64,000 nt of DNA from Saxidomus purpurata (lineage: Eukaryota; Mollusca; Bivalvia; Venerida; Veneridae): assembly GCA_022818135.1 (NCBI GenBank), contig JAFMSR010000013.1:29363081-29427080 (forward strand). Reading direction: 5' to 3'. Positions within the stretch are counted from its first letter, which is position 1; each line of letters starts with the position of its first letter. The notes beneath the pieces were generated by a model. The model made no database searches. It saw only the letters and a program-made list of their open reading frames with translations, and was not told where the DNA came from. The translations under genes were made by a program, and so were the position numbers. Shown one piece after another: positions 23,346-34,208 of this stretch.

Positions 23346-25363
23346 AAATTATTTTTTTACTATAAAAATCTAGCTAACAATCGTTTTCATAATTATAATA
23401 AAAATTGCGCCGAATTATTAAAGGTAGTTCTTGTTTTCATATAAGTCGTATAAAAAGAAAGTGGAGTTCTTCTAAAGACCTAAAACAAGCTTTTATGTGT
23501 ACATAAACCCCAGCTATAATAGTTATTATATGAGTCCAAAAGTACGCTCGTATGACATTTTTACATGTTCCTGTCCGAGCCAAAAAGTGGGGGTTTTGTG
23601 GCTATGGCAACAATAGATAACAGTTAATTCTCCGTGATGTAATTCATTCCGTATGTCTTATGTGGCTATTTTGGGGCTTATGTGGCTAAAAGCACAATAG
23701 AGAGAACAATAGCCACACATCAGCCAATTTTTAGTACGTCTGTACAGTTTCATTAACCGAACTGAAGTCACTGCGGTATACACTTACCACTTCCGGGTTG
23801 CACAGGTAAATTTCTATATGAAGACTTTTAAGAATTTACTTATTATGATTTAATATACTCATTTAGTGTTTGTGTACATGTATCTGTTCACGTGGGTTGC
23901 ACGGCTAATTGAACTGAAGTTATAAAATTCTAACTGAAACTAGTTTGTTCAAACTAAACCGTTGATGAACAGAATTTCACAAAATAAATGTCTAAACATT
24001 TTAACGTATTGGAGTGAACATTTTAGTATATCACTTGGAGTTGAATTTTTCAGTATTTCACTTGAAGTTGAACACTTCAGTATTGCTTGCTTAAATTTAA
24101 TTTACACATGCCAAACACAACCGTCTCACCAGTACGTTCAGTGCTTTGATTACAATAAGTAAATGATCCACATCTATTAAAATAAATTCCCAATTATTTA
24201 TACTCATTTACGATTTTCTGGCGGTTCGTTGTTGAAAGAAAAATTATAAAGTCGTTGTCTACCTTTTGCAAAATTCATAATTTTTTATTTTGCTGTATTT
24301 ACTGTGAATTTCCAGTCTTTACAATACTGCTCATAATGTCTTAAGAGCATGTTAAAAGTCTTTTTCTGATTCTGACAAAATAACATGATTATCATCTGCA
24401 GTTAACAAAATTAATATTTTAAGAAAAAACATTCGTTTCATTCGCTCGTTGACTGCTCGGAACTGTAACACCTTCAGTTTGATTGTTTGTACGAAATAGT
24501 GACCAGTAACGGATGCTCGTTGCAATTACCGTCAGTCTATTAATTTTAATTACCAAATATAGTTTTACGAGTAATTAGAGAGTAATTATAAGATACTATC
24601 TTAGATTTAGGAAGGAACTAATCATTAGCAAGTTTCCCTCATCTTTGAGAAAATCTTTGTTCGTCGGTATAAATGTCGCAATATCACAGTATAACATGTA
24701 TAGTAACTGGTGATCAACAACAAAGTAGGATCTACAACAGTACGAACATTTCAAAAGACGTGTGCATATCGTAAGATTAAAACAGATTTTGACGTTTTAA
24801 ATCAAATTGTTTTTATAAAGAAACTAAGCAAAATGTAGTGTTGTATACAGAATTTGCATAAATTTACGCATCATTTTTATCGGTTTTATTTCTTTTTATT
24901 TTAATAATTTTCTTGTCTTTATCTGGGTTCTGATGCAATAGGACCGATGATTCAGCTTAGATATTAAGAGAATACACGGCGATACAGACTTATTGTCTTT
25001 GTAGCCCCAGAGTAATTGTCCTTTGATTGGGTGTTTAGCTCACTGATCATGAATTGCAATTCTTCGGATACTTGCTTTAAGTTGGGACCAGTGACTTTCA
25101 ATAGAAATGTTTGTTAGTTTAAAGGTATTGCTTGTGATCAATGCTCAATTGTAAAATTTCACCAGCTGCTATGCTACATGTAAGTTAACTTCATACAGAT
25201 GAACTTATGATGTATACGAATCATATTGAACAATAGAAACACGTCAATTGGTCGTGTAAGGAAAGGTTATCGCTTATAATACAGGTGACTGCTGGCAATA
25301 AGCTAAATTGTATTTGATGACTTCATTACATGTTTAATATCCATACTTTCTCTTTCAGAATGC
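23346..25363. other. No gene seen
   Basis: 2 kb of AT-rich sequence upstream of the zinc-finger locus. A good 3' splice site, actttctctttcag, ends at 25363 and could start the exon that carries the zinc-finger frame. An upstream exon was not identified. Confidence 0.45.
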
Positions 25364-25746
25364 TATCCATGAACATGTGTGTGTTGTAAAATTGCCTTTA
25401 CTATAGCTATGTGAACAGTCACATAATGCCATACAGGAACTAGATGAGTGACTTGGGAAGAATGTCTGGGAATAGTATACAAAAAGATGATAGATGATCA
25501 GGCAAATGTATGATGATCTAGTTTCAAACCAAGTAACAAAGCAGAGTGTATGAGAAAACTTCCACTGAAGCTGCTAATGACTTTACAGTAACAAATAGCC
25601 ATTGTGTAAAGAAGCTAAATACTTCAGAAGAAATCTTTACAAATGAGACAAAGAAGTGAGCTAAATCACATATATGTAAAAGAGAAATACAGCAGACACC
25701 TCATTATGATCATGCATGTAATGATAAAAATACAGTCAAGATACAT

Positions 25747-27708
25747 ATGATAATAATGCATACAGAAGAGTTTATATGTGACATTTGTGATAATGTATGT
25801 AGTGATAGCAGTAATCTCAAGACACATATGAGAAAACATACACGAGAGAAATGCGTAAAATGTGATGTTTGTGATTATGCATGTAGTGATAGCAGTAATC
25901 TCAAGACACATATGAGAATACATACACAAGAAAAATGCGTAAAATGTGATGTTTGTGATTATGCAAGTAATCATAGAGGTGATATGAACAGACATATGAG
26001 AATACATACAGGTGAAAAATGCTTTGAATGTGATTTTTGTGATTATGAAAGTAATCGTGGAGATGACCTGAAAAAACATATGAGAATACATACAGGAGAG
26101 AAATGCTTTAAATGTGATGTTTGTGATTATGCAAGTAATCGTAGTGGTGATCTGAAGAAACATATGAGTATACATACAGGAGAGAAATGCTTCAAATGTG
26201 ATGTTTGTGATTATGCCTGCAGTCAAAGCAGTCATGTAAAGATACATATGCAAAAACATGCACGAGAGAAAAACTATCATTGTGGTGTTTGTGATTTTGC
26301 AAGTAGTTATAGTAGTGCTTTGAAGAGACATTCGAAAATACATACAGGAGAGAAATGCTTTAAATATGATGTTTGTGATTATGCCAGTAGTGATAGCGGT
26401 AATCTGAAGAAGCATATCATGGTGCATGTAAAAGAAAAATACTTTAAATGCAATGTTTGTTATTATGCCTGTGATCAGAGCAGTGATTTAAAGAAACATA
26501 TGAAAATACATAAAGGAGGGGAATGCTATAAATGTGATGTTTGTGATTATGCAAGTAGTGATATCAGTAGCCTGGAGACACATATGAGAATACATACAGG
26601 AGAGAAATGCTTTAAATGTGATGTTTGTGATTATGCAAGTAATCGTAGAGGTGATATGAAAAGACATATGAGAATACATACAGGAGAGAAATGCTTTGAA
26701 TGTGATGTTTGTGATTATGCAAGTAATCGTAGAGGTGATATGAAAAGACATATGAGAATACATACAGGAGAGAAATGCTTTAAATGTGATGTTTGTGATT
26801 ATGCAAGTAATCGTAGAGGTGATATGAAAAGACATATGAGAATACATACAGGAGAGAAATGCTTTAAATGTGATGTTTGTGATTATGCAAGTAATCGTGG
26901 AGATGACCTGAAGACACATATGAGAATACATACACGAGAGAAAAGCTTTAAATGTGATGTTTGTGATTATGCAAGTTTTCGTAGTGGTGATCTGAAGAAA
27001 CATATGAGAAAACATACAGGAGAGAAATGCTTCAATTATGATGTTTGTGATTATGCCAGCAGTCAAAGCAGTCATGTGAAGATACATATGCAAAAACATG
27101 CCCGAGAGAAAAACTATCATTGTGGTGTTTGTGATTTTGCAAGTAGTTATAGTAGTGCTTTGAAGAGACATTCGAAAATACATACAGGAGAGAAATGCTT
27201 TAAATGTGATGTTTGTGATTATGCAAGTAATCGTGGAGATGACCTGAAGACACATATGAGAATACATACACGAGAGAAAAGCTTTAAATGTGATGTTTGT
27301 GATTATGCAAGTTTTCGTAGTGGTGATCTGAAGAAACATATGAGAAAACATACAGGAGAGAAATGCTTCAATTATGATGTTTGTGATTATGCCAGCAGTC
27401 AAAGCAGTCATGTGAAGATACATATGCAAAAACATGCACGAGAGAAAAACTATCATTGTGGTGTTTGTGATTTTGCAAGTAGTTATAGTAGTGCTTTGAA
27501 GAGACATTCGAAAATACATACAGGAGAGAAATGCTTTAAATGTGATTTTTGTGATTATGCCAGTAGTGATAGCGGTAATCTGAAGAAGCATATCATGGTG
27601 CATCAAAAAGAAAAATACTTTAAATGCAATGTTTGTTATTATGCCTGTGATCAGAGCAGTGATTTAAAGAAACATATGAAAATACATACAGGAGAGAAAA
27701 TGCTTTAA
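25747..27708 (+). CDS. C2H2 zinc-finger array protein, 23 fingers, 653 codons
   Basis: A protein made entirely of tandem C2H2 fingers at a 28-residue period (CX2CX12HX3H, linker TGEKCFK). By analogy with other polydactyl zinc-finger proteins it would act in the nucleus as a sequence-specific DNA-binding protein. No KRAB, SCAN, BTB or other effector domain is present in this exon. Fingers 8, 16 and 20 have lost the first cysteine (FKYDVC, FNYDVC) and may not bind zinc. Fingers 11-13 are nearly identical, and fingers 14-17 are repeated as 18-21. The first ATG in the open frame is 25747; the frame is open upstream to 25660, where a degenerate extra finger (HACND...KIHM) can be seen, so an upstream coding exon is possible. 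The frame ends because of one extra A in 27697-27700 (gagaaaatgc for gagaaatgc), just before five more good fingers. It could be a truncated functional gene, a sequencing error, or the start of a pseudogene. Confidence 0.75.
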   Translation: MIIMHTEEFICDICDNVCSDSSNLKTHMRKHTREKCVKCDVCDYACSDSSNLKTHMRIHTQEKCVKCDVCDYASNHRGDMNRHMRIHTGEKCFECDFCDYESNRGDDLKKHMRIHTGEKCFKCDVCDYASNRSGDLKKHMSIHTGEKCFKCDVCDYACSQSSHVKIHMQKHAREKNYHCGVCDFASSYSSALKRHSKIHTGEKCFKYDVCDYASSDSGNLKKHIMVHVKEKYFKCNVCYYACDQSSDLKKHMKIHKGGECYKCDVCDYASSDISSLETHMRIHTGEKCFKCDVCDYASNRRGDMKRHMRIHTGEKCFECDVCDYASNRRGDMKRHMRIHTGEKCFKCDVCDYASNRRGDMKRHMRIHTGEKCFKCDVCDYASNRGDDLKTHMRIHTREKSFKCDVCDYASFRSGDLKKHMRKHTGEKCFNYDVCDYASSQSSHVKIHMQKHAREKNYHCGVCDFASSYSSALKRHSKIHTGEKCFKCDVCDYASNRGDDLKTHMRIHTREKSFKCDVCDYASFRSGDLKKHMRKHTGEKCFNYDVCDYASSQSSHVKIHMQKHAREKNYHCGVCDFASSYSSALKRHSKIHTGEKCFKCDFCDYASSDSGNLKKHIMVHQKEKYFKCNVCYYACDQSSDLKKHMKIHTGEKML

Positions 27709-28540
27709 ATGTGATGTTTGTGATTATGCAAGTCATCGTAGAGGTGACCTTAAAAAACATATGAGAATACATACAGGAGAGAAATGCTTTAAATGTGATG
27801 TTTGTGATTATGCAAGTATTCGTAGAGGTGACCTGAAGAAACATATGAGAATACATACAGGAGAGAAATGCTTTAAATGTGATGTGTGTGATAATGCAAG
27901 TATTCGTAGAGGTGACCTGAAGAAAAATATGAGAATACATACAGGAGAGAAATGCTTTAAATGTGATGTTTGTGATTATGCAAGTATTCGTAGAGGTGAC
28001 CTGAAGAAACATATGAGAATACATACAGGAGAGAAATGCTTTAAATGTGATGTTTGTGATTATGCAAGTATTCGTAGAGATGACCTGAGGATGCATAGTA
28101 CGATACATACAGGAGAGAAAGGTTAAAATGTGATGTTTTTGATTATGCAAGTAGTAAAAGCAGTCATCTAAAGGCACATATGTGAATACATACCGGAGAG
28201 AAATGCTTCTAATGTGATGTTTGTGATTATGCAAGTAGTAATAGTGTTAATCTTAAGAGACATATGAGAATACATACAAGATAGAAATGCTTTAAATGTG
28301 ATGTTTGTGATTATGCAACTATTCGTTAAGATGACCGGAAGATACATATGAGAATACATACAGGAGAGAAATGCTTTAAATGTGATGTTTGTGATTATGC
28401 TTGTAGTAATAGTAGTGCTGTCAAGACACATATAATAGCACATACAGAAGAAAAATGTTTCTAATGTGATGTTTATTATTATGCATGTTATCAGAGCAGA
28501 GCCCTGAAGAAACATATAAGTATACATGCAGGTAAGACAT
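27709..28540 (+). pseudogene. Decaying 3' part of the zinc-finger array, about 10 finger units
   Basis: Five finger units continue in the +1 frame to 28126 (repeated SIRRGDLKKHMRIH-type helices). One of them has lost its first zinc-binding histidine (LKKNMRIH). They end at a TAA created by a change in the linker (gagaaaggttaa). Five more 84-bp units up to about 28540 contain several separate in-frame stops (for example atgtga for atgaga, ttctaa, agatag, cgttaag) and cysteine losses. Decay therefore grows towards the 3' end. With the frameshift removed, the first five units would extend the 23-finger frame, so they may be real coding sequence if the extra A is an error. Confidence 0.75.
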
Positions 28541-29458
28541 GATTTGCTTGTGATTATGCAAGTAGTGATTCATCAGTGGTCTGAATAGAATCTCGCTATA
28601 TCAAGATAGATTGATACATAGAATAACCTGTCAGAAGTTAATGGCAAATAGGCAGTAAGCATTTTAAAATTTTAGGTATTTTCATTGGACAAAAATGTAG
28701 GACAAATACTAAATATTGTTAAATGACAACACATGAATAATTGTATTTCATTAATAAAAGAGATATATGAAATTAAACATGAAATTAAGGCACTACTAGT
28801 AAGCGATTTTAGCGGTCAGTTAATTTCCGCGAATTTCAAACTAGATAGCCGCAAAAAACATGTATTGAACAATCGCGCAGTGAAACTAGTCGTGCGAAAA
28901 TGGTGCATGGGAAAACTGTCTTTAACTGTCGTAAATTGTTTTAATTCCGATGTAGAAGAAGCAGCCTTGTGGCATTTGTTTCATATCAGTGTCGGTGTTT
29001 CAAATATTACTGAAATCATAGTTATATTATTGAAAAATATTCCATTTATCTTCTTCAGTTTATCGTATTGCGGCATTATTAAATGGGTACACAAACATGA
29101 AAAACGGCTGATTTACAGGTGACTACTGTATTACGTCACAGCTGTATAACTTTAGTACATGTATATGAGACTTGTTTTGATCCTGAAACGTGAAAAAAAT
29201 AAAGTTGCAAGTGCATGTAAATAGTGACCTGTTGGCCCGTAAAGATAGTGTTAATTTACTCTAATTTAAGCTACCGACTTTAATCTCCTAACAAAAGAAT
29301 TCTGTTAGAAAACTCCAACACAAATATTTGAGAAAAAATTAAGAATATTTACGTTATCTATACCATGATCACAGACTACTATGTACATATTAAACAAAAT
29401 AAATAGGCTACATATACCATTTTCATAGACTATATGTACATGTTAAAAGTCAGGTTAC
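28541..29458. other. 3' flank of the zinc-finger locus; no convincing gene
   Basis: AATAAA at 28753-28758 could serve as the polyadenylation signal of the zinc-finger gene. The 129-codon open frame 28733-29122 has no recognisable domain and overlaps cgcgaattt-type repeat sequence; it is not called. CG-rich words (ccgcgaatttc) recur at 29680-29780, so an element may span 28.8-29.8 kb. Confidence 0.45.
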
Positions 29459-29722
29459 CTATATATCTTCTAATGTCTGCTCGCGTTTCATCGTCATAAT
29501 GAGCGTAACTCCCACGTTTTTGATTGGCAATTTCTTTATTTATTTCATTTACTCTGCACATGCTACATGATGGCGAAATCTCATCCGGTATTTCCAATTT
29601 GCGGGTGTAAACAATTGACTTGATGCCTCCCTGCTGGAGAAATGTGCATTCAAAATTCGTAAGTTCATGCCGTATTAATTTTTCGCGGCATTCGCGATTG
29701 ATTCCATTCCGCGAAAGTTTGT
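29459..29722 (-). pseudogene. Exon-like fragment of a mobile-element-type gene (KRGSYAHYDDETR motif)
   Basis: On the minus strand, a strong 3' splice site (gtttttcacattgcag) is followed by 264 bases without a stop and then a 5' splice-like ag|gtaacc. Both ends are in phase 1. The translation includes TFLQQGGIKSIVYTRKLEIP, SPSCSMCRVNEINKEI and QKRGSYAHYDDETRADIRRY. From memory, the segment KRGxYxHYDDETRAKIxRYxxENGN is the N-terminal part of a multi-copy bivalve protein family likely carried by mobile elements, with a helix-turn-helix following. Here the frame leaves that pattern at the end (RRYIGNL) and soon stops, so either an intron follows or the copy is broken. No other exon was found. It could instead be a chance open frame within a repeat. 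Confidence 0.4.
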
Positions 29723-30479
29723 CTGCAATGTGAAAAACGCGAAATATAGAATTCGCGAAAGTTTCTAAGAATACAGAATAGGAATAGAGCTAAGAAGAGC
29801 GCCGACTATATTTGACGTTGTCAAAGCTATCGCAAAAGTTGAGAACAAGTTGTAATTTTTTTATTATTATGTCGTTTCATTGAATAAAAATTATTGAAAT
29901 GTAACCAAAGTATTCAACTGAATTAATAATGAAATATTTCTTTGCAATGAAAATGAAAATTTCATGTTTGATACTAATAAACATTTTCTTAAAATATTCG
30001 ATCTTGCAATTTATGGAATTAAGTTTATTCTGCGGGCCTAGTGAAAAGTGCTAAAATGCTAGATTATTCTTGAATTATAAAACAGAAAGAGTTTACACCA
30101 ATAAATTAAGATGTTAAGAATTTCTTGGCACCAAAGTCACTAATATCTGTGATCTTTGCGTTTACCGCACACAATGACCTTGTATTCGACACCTTTTCAG
30201 CTGCGGGCCTATTTTACGAGACCTGCATGTGAATATATGTCAGATTGTCTAATATTTCAAACAATCAAAAATCTTCTGCGCCGACTTGATGTTTTGCATC
30301 AAATTGAATGCTTTTTCTTGTTATTAGTATCATATCATTTGTCAACCGTCTTTAAGGTTGTTATTCAAAAACTGGGTTTAAGTGAATGGACATATGCGTA
30401 TGAAACAATTTATAAGAAGAACTACCTTTAAAAAGATAGTCGGCATATTTTATAGTATATGAAAGCGTTCTATAGAAAC
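29723..30479. other. No gene seen
   Basis: AT-rich. The 91-codon frame at 30156-30431 has no recognisable feature. Confidence 0.5.
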
Positions 30480-31010
30480 AAGAGTTGTTTGTAAAACATG
30501 TATGCCCCCCACCCCTTGACGCAAAAGTCTAACTATGCAAAAGTCACAGTGAAATTTGCATAAGACCTTATAACCTGAAAAAGAATATGGGTTATCCAAT
30601 GGTAATGACAAATCAAGATTGAAAAAAGATCAATTTATTTTTTCATATGGCCTTAAAAAGATTCAAACGCGCTTCAATAAAAAAATATCATAAGGCCTTA
30701 AAAACTAAATGTGGCCTGAAAAAGTGACCTTAAAATACTACATTTGTTTGGCCTAACAAAAATAAATGTGTTGACCTTATAACAGAAAAAACTTCGGGCC
30801 TAAAACAAAATTAATGTGGATTTAAAAAAGTCCTAGTGACCTTTACCTTCGACCTACTGACCACAATATCAATGGAAGTCATCTATCTGCTCGTCATGAA
30901 CAACCTCCACATCAAGTTTCAAGATCTTAGGCCAATCCGTTCTCGAGTTATCGTCCGAAAACCGTTTTTACCCCTGGTCGTACGATACCAAGCAATTGTC
31001 TGAAGCTTTA
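30480..31010 (+). mobile_element. Probable interspersed repeat (no partner in the window)
   Basis: Begins agagttgtttgtaaaacatg and atgccccccac. It contains runs of degenerate ccttaaaa and gcctaaaa words, then gtgacctttaccttcgacct, catcaagtttcaagatctta and cgttctcgagttatcgtccg. From memory this last part is a very common bivalve repeat; no copy in this window can confirm it. Confidence 0.4.
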
Positions 31011-31104
31011 ATGGTTACCGAGAAAGTGAATCATAACCAGATTTAAGACTGCACTGCCGACTGACGTCTAGATGGGTATCACAATGGCTCTTCTGTGTTT
31101 CATA

Positions 31105-31177
31105 GAAGAACTACAAATAACTGACCTCTTCATGGGGCGTTGGTCATGTGGGAAACCGGTACCAACGATAAAGCCTT
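31105..31177 (-). repeat. 70-bp dispersed repeat, inverted partner of 22697-22765
   Basis: See the partner entry. About 80 percent of bases agree by eye. Confidence 0.75.
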
Positions 31178-31698
31178 AATATACAATACGATTGGCAGTT
31201 GAAGAGTTCCAAACTTCCGGTCAAACGCGAGCTTAATACGGTTGCGCCGAAAAAACATTAGTATTTGTTCTACTGTAGTAGGGCCTTATAATTTGACGCA
31301 AAATTCAACAGTTAGTGACCTTTTAACCTTGAGATAAGCATGAGTTGATTACCTTTTAAACCTTGAGATAAGAATAGTTGCACAGTTCGGTGGATATCCT
31401 TTTAACCAAGAGATAACATTTGGCGATATTCTTTCAACCTGTGTAGACGTTTTTCACACACTTCAATCTTCCACACTTATTGACAGGTAGATTTTTTAAC
31501 ACAGATATTTATAATAAACACATTTTTTCCATAGAATATATTTAGCAAAAGTGCTTAGTTGGCATGAAAAGAAAATATTTCAAGAAGATTCGTTCACAAA
31601 AATACGCAAGAACTTTTAAGTTTATGAAAAAGACCTTTTGAACCGGTCTATTCTTGTTTCATGCACTTTTCGTAAAATGCAATGGAATGGTGATATAC

Positions 31699-31855
31699 GG
31701 AATATTAAAACAGTCGGTTGATCTGCAGCGCCGTATCTTTTGAGTTGGCTGTATAGTTCCGGAGCACACGAGAGGCGGAGCCTCGAGTGTGATCCTGATC
31801 TATGCAGCCAACGAGAAAGATACACACGCAGATCAACCGACTGTTATAATATACC
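31699..31855. mobile_element. 157-bp near-perfect palindrome (fold-back MITE)
   Basis: The left arm cagtcggttgatctgc ... gtatctttt ... gttggctgtatag is mirrored by the right arm (ctatgcagccaac ... aaagatac ... gcagatcaaccgactg). The loop is centred near gaggcggagcctcg. The arms extend outward as ggaatatt / aatatacc. Two flanking 14-bp direct repeats of atacctttta type follow on the right. Confidence 0.88.
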
Positions 31856-32494
31856 TTTTATTATATACCTTTTACCAAATATCATGTTAAATGTTATATA
31901 AATGTTAATTTTGTGTCATTAATGACGTTAAATCAACATAACGCGCTATTTCGTGTCACATTTTATATGAAATTAATGACGTCACTTGTGTCTTCCGTGT
32001 ATAAACAAACAACCGTAATAAAAAGTAAATGCAAAATGTTTATCATCTTTCTGGTTTATCTAATGCAAAAAAGACATTGCTTTCATTTGTCTTCAAAAGT
32101 GACATTAAAAAATGTGACGACAATAAAACTTAACTTATTTTACTGCAGCAACGTGGATCTATTTTTCAACTTTTAGTATAGGAATATGATATGAATATGC
32201 ATTTGTGTACAACTTACACGGTGGACAGATAAGATACGGGCTAAAATCATCTGATACGGACAATTTGATACGGAATGTTGTACTTTACTGCACAAATACA
32301 AATGTTCTAAAGAAAATTCAGATAAACATTAGTATATTAGGTATATAATAAAAACATATATGTCAAGAATGTTTTAAAATATACGAGTTACAAACTGTAA
32401 AATGTCTACGTCATTCTGTTGTGAAGGTTTTCCTTAGTTACATTTACGAGGGATGTTCGAAATGTAACCGGAAAGCAGTCACCTATTTTTAACC
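31856..32494. other. No gene seen; CRE-like site
   Basis: TGACGTCA occurs near 31978. No convincing coding sequence. Confidence 0.5.
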
Positions 32495-33556
32495 AGGTTT
32501 CCCGAAGGAAAAATCCTGGTTATTAGATTGAGGTATGTCGGCGGGCGGGCGTAAACAATTTCTTCTGTGCGCAACTCCTCCTACATTTCTCAACGGATTT
32601 CAACCAAACTTTCACAGGAGTATTGTCATGAAGTGACCTGGCGCATATTGTCGGGGTTTTGTGATTTGGTCATTTTTGACAGAATTATGGCCCTTTGGTT
32701 TTTTTCACATATGTAATTCTTCTGTGCGCAACTCCTTCTACACTTCTCAAGGGATTTCAACCAAACTTTCACAGAATTATTGTCACCAAGTGCCCTGGCG
32801 CATATTGTCGGGGTTTTGTGATTTGATCATTTTTGACAGAATTATGGGCCTTTGTTTTTTCCACATAATGTAATATATATAGAGAAATACTCTTCTGTGT
32901 GCAACTCCTACATTTCTCAAGGGATTTCAACCAAACTTTCACAGAACTATAATAATTGTGAACTAAAGAATTTTGAATATATAATGTTCTGCCCCTGGTC
33001 GTCCGTCCGTTAGCAATTTTGTGTCTCCTTATTTAAGTATATATAAAAGGGAGAATACTCTGTTATTATAAAAGGGAGAATACTCTGTTATTACTGTCTA
33101 TTTTTAGAATAAATTACCAGTCCTGTATACTTTGGAGTATTCTGTTACAGTAAGATGACACCATTTCTCATGAGACCAGCGGTTCAAACCCCACACAGAT
33201 CAAGTTTTTTTTGTTTTGTTTTTTTCTTTCTTTTTTTTATAATTTTTGCCTGAATTATGGCCCTTTGCTTTTTTTCCACATATGTTATATATAGAAGAAT
33301 ACTGTCACGTGCCCACTTCCTCCTACATTTCTCAAGATATTTAAACCAAACTCTCACACAACTGTTGTCATCAAGTGCCCTCGTGCATATTGTCTGGGTT
33401 TTGTGTTTGGATCAATTTTGCCTGAATTATGGCCCTTTGCTTTTTTTACACATGTAGTATATAGAAGAAGACCTTTGTTTCTTTTTCACATTATGTATAT
33501 CTACAGACTTTAAAAACACATTTGCGATCGGCCAGCAGACTGGAAAATGAAAACCT
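32495..33556 (+). mobile_element. 1.06-kb interspersed element with internal 150-bp tandem units
   Basis: The ends carry an inverted aaccaggttt (32497) / aaaacctggttt (33543). Internally, units starting near 32564, 32718, 32890 and 33300 share gcaactcct, acatttctca, tttcaaccaaactttcacag, gcgcatattgtcggggtttt and attatggccctttg. A tRNA-like 3' piece (ccagcggttcaaacccc near 33178) and a 25-bp duplication (gggagaatactctgttatt) lie between units. The open frames at 32661 and 33257 fall within the units and are not genes. Confidence 0.7.
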
Positions 33557-34208
33557 GGTTTTGTCACAATTTCCTGTCACTTGTTTATTTAATCAATTAA
33601 TTTAGACAAAACCTTCAACCTTAATAAATTAAAGTTCTTAGTTTAATTTACAAAATGTTTTTTCTAATATGAACGTTCTTAGTTCGCGAGGTGTATATTG
33701 CTTTATGACTGAATATTATCGCACATTGACATAATAAATAGCAGGTAGCAACTAGCAAATGGTGGCGTATATGCCGCGGCGTTTCCGTGTTGAATACATT
33801 AAAATCAAAGGCAATAAATATATTCAAAACACATACGAGATTCATAAGTGTGAGGTCAAATTTAAAGGTATTTTTGAGGAGTATGAAGCGTTAACAAACA
33901 ACCTACACTCGACGAGGAAGACAAAATTGCATAGCACAGAAGCATACGGCAAACGCGTACAGATCATTTACACCTAATGATAGATAATTGGGCAAAGGTT
34001 TTTAGGTTCGATAAACAGAATTTAAAATGAAAGAAAAATGAGATATTCACCAGAGCCAGTTTTGAAACTGTATAGGGAAGAAGCACAGGACTGACACCTT
34101 GAAACTGAACCGCACACGTCGACTGTCATCTAGATTTGATAATACTCAACAATTGTATCTATCTATTCTCCAGTGGCATTATGACATTATGTTTTCATAG
34201 AACAATTA
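33557..34208. other. No gene seen
   Basis: The 72-codon open frame at 33759-33977 has no recognisable feature. Confidence 0.5.

Noticed and set aside
25666..28527. Minus-strand open frames of up to 372 codons rich in Cys, Thr and Ile opposite the zinc-finger array
   Set aside because: Shadow frames of the 84-bp finger repeat. The plus strand has the CX2CX12HX3H pattern and the TGEK linkers.
28733..29122. 129-codon open frame after the zinc-finger locus
   Set aside because: No domain, overlaps cgcgaattt-type repeat sequence, and no conserved context.
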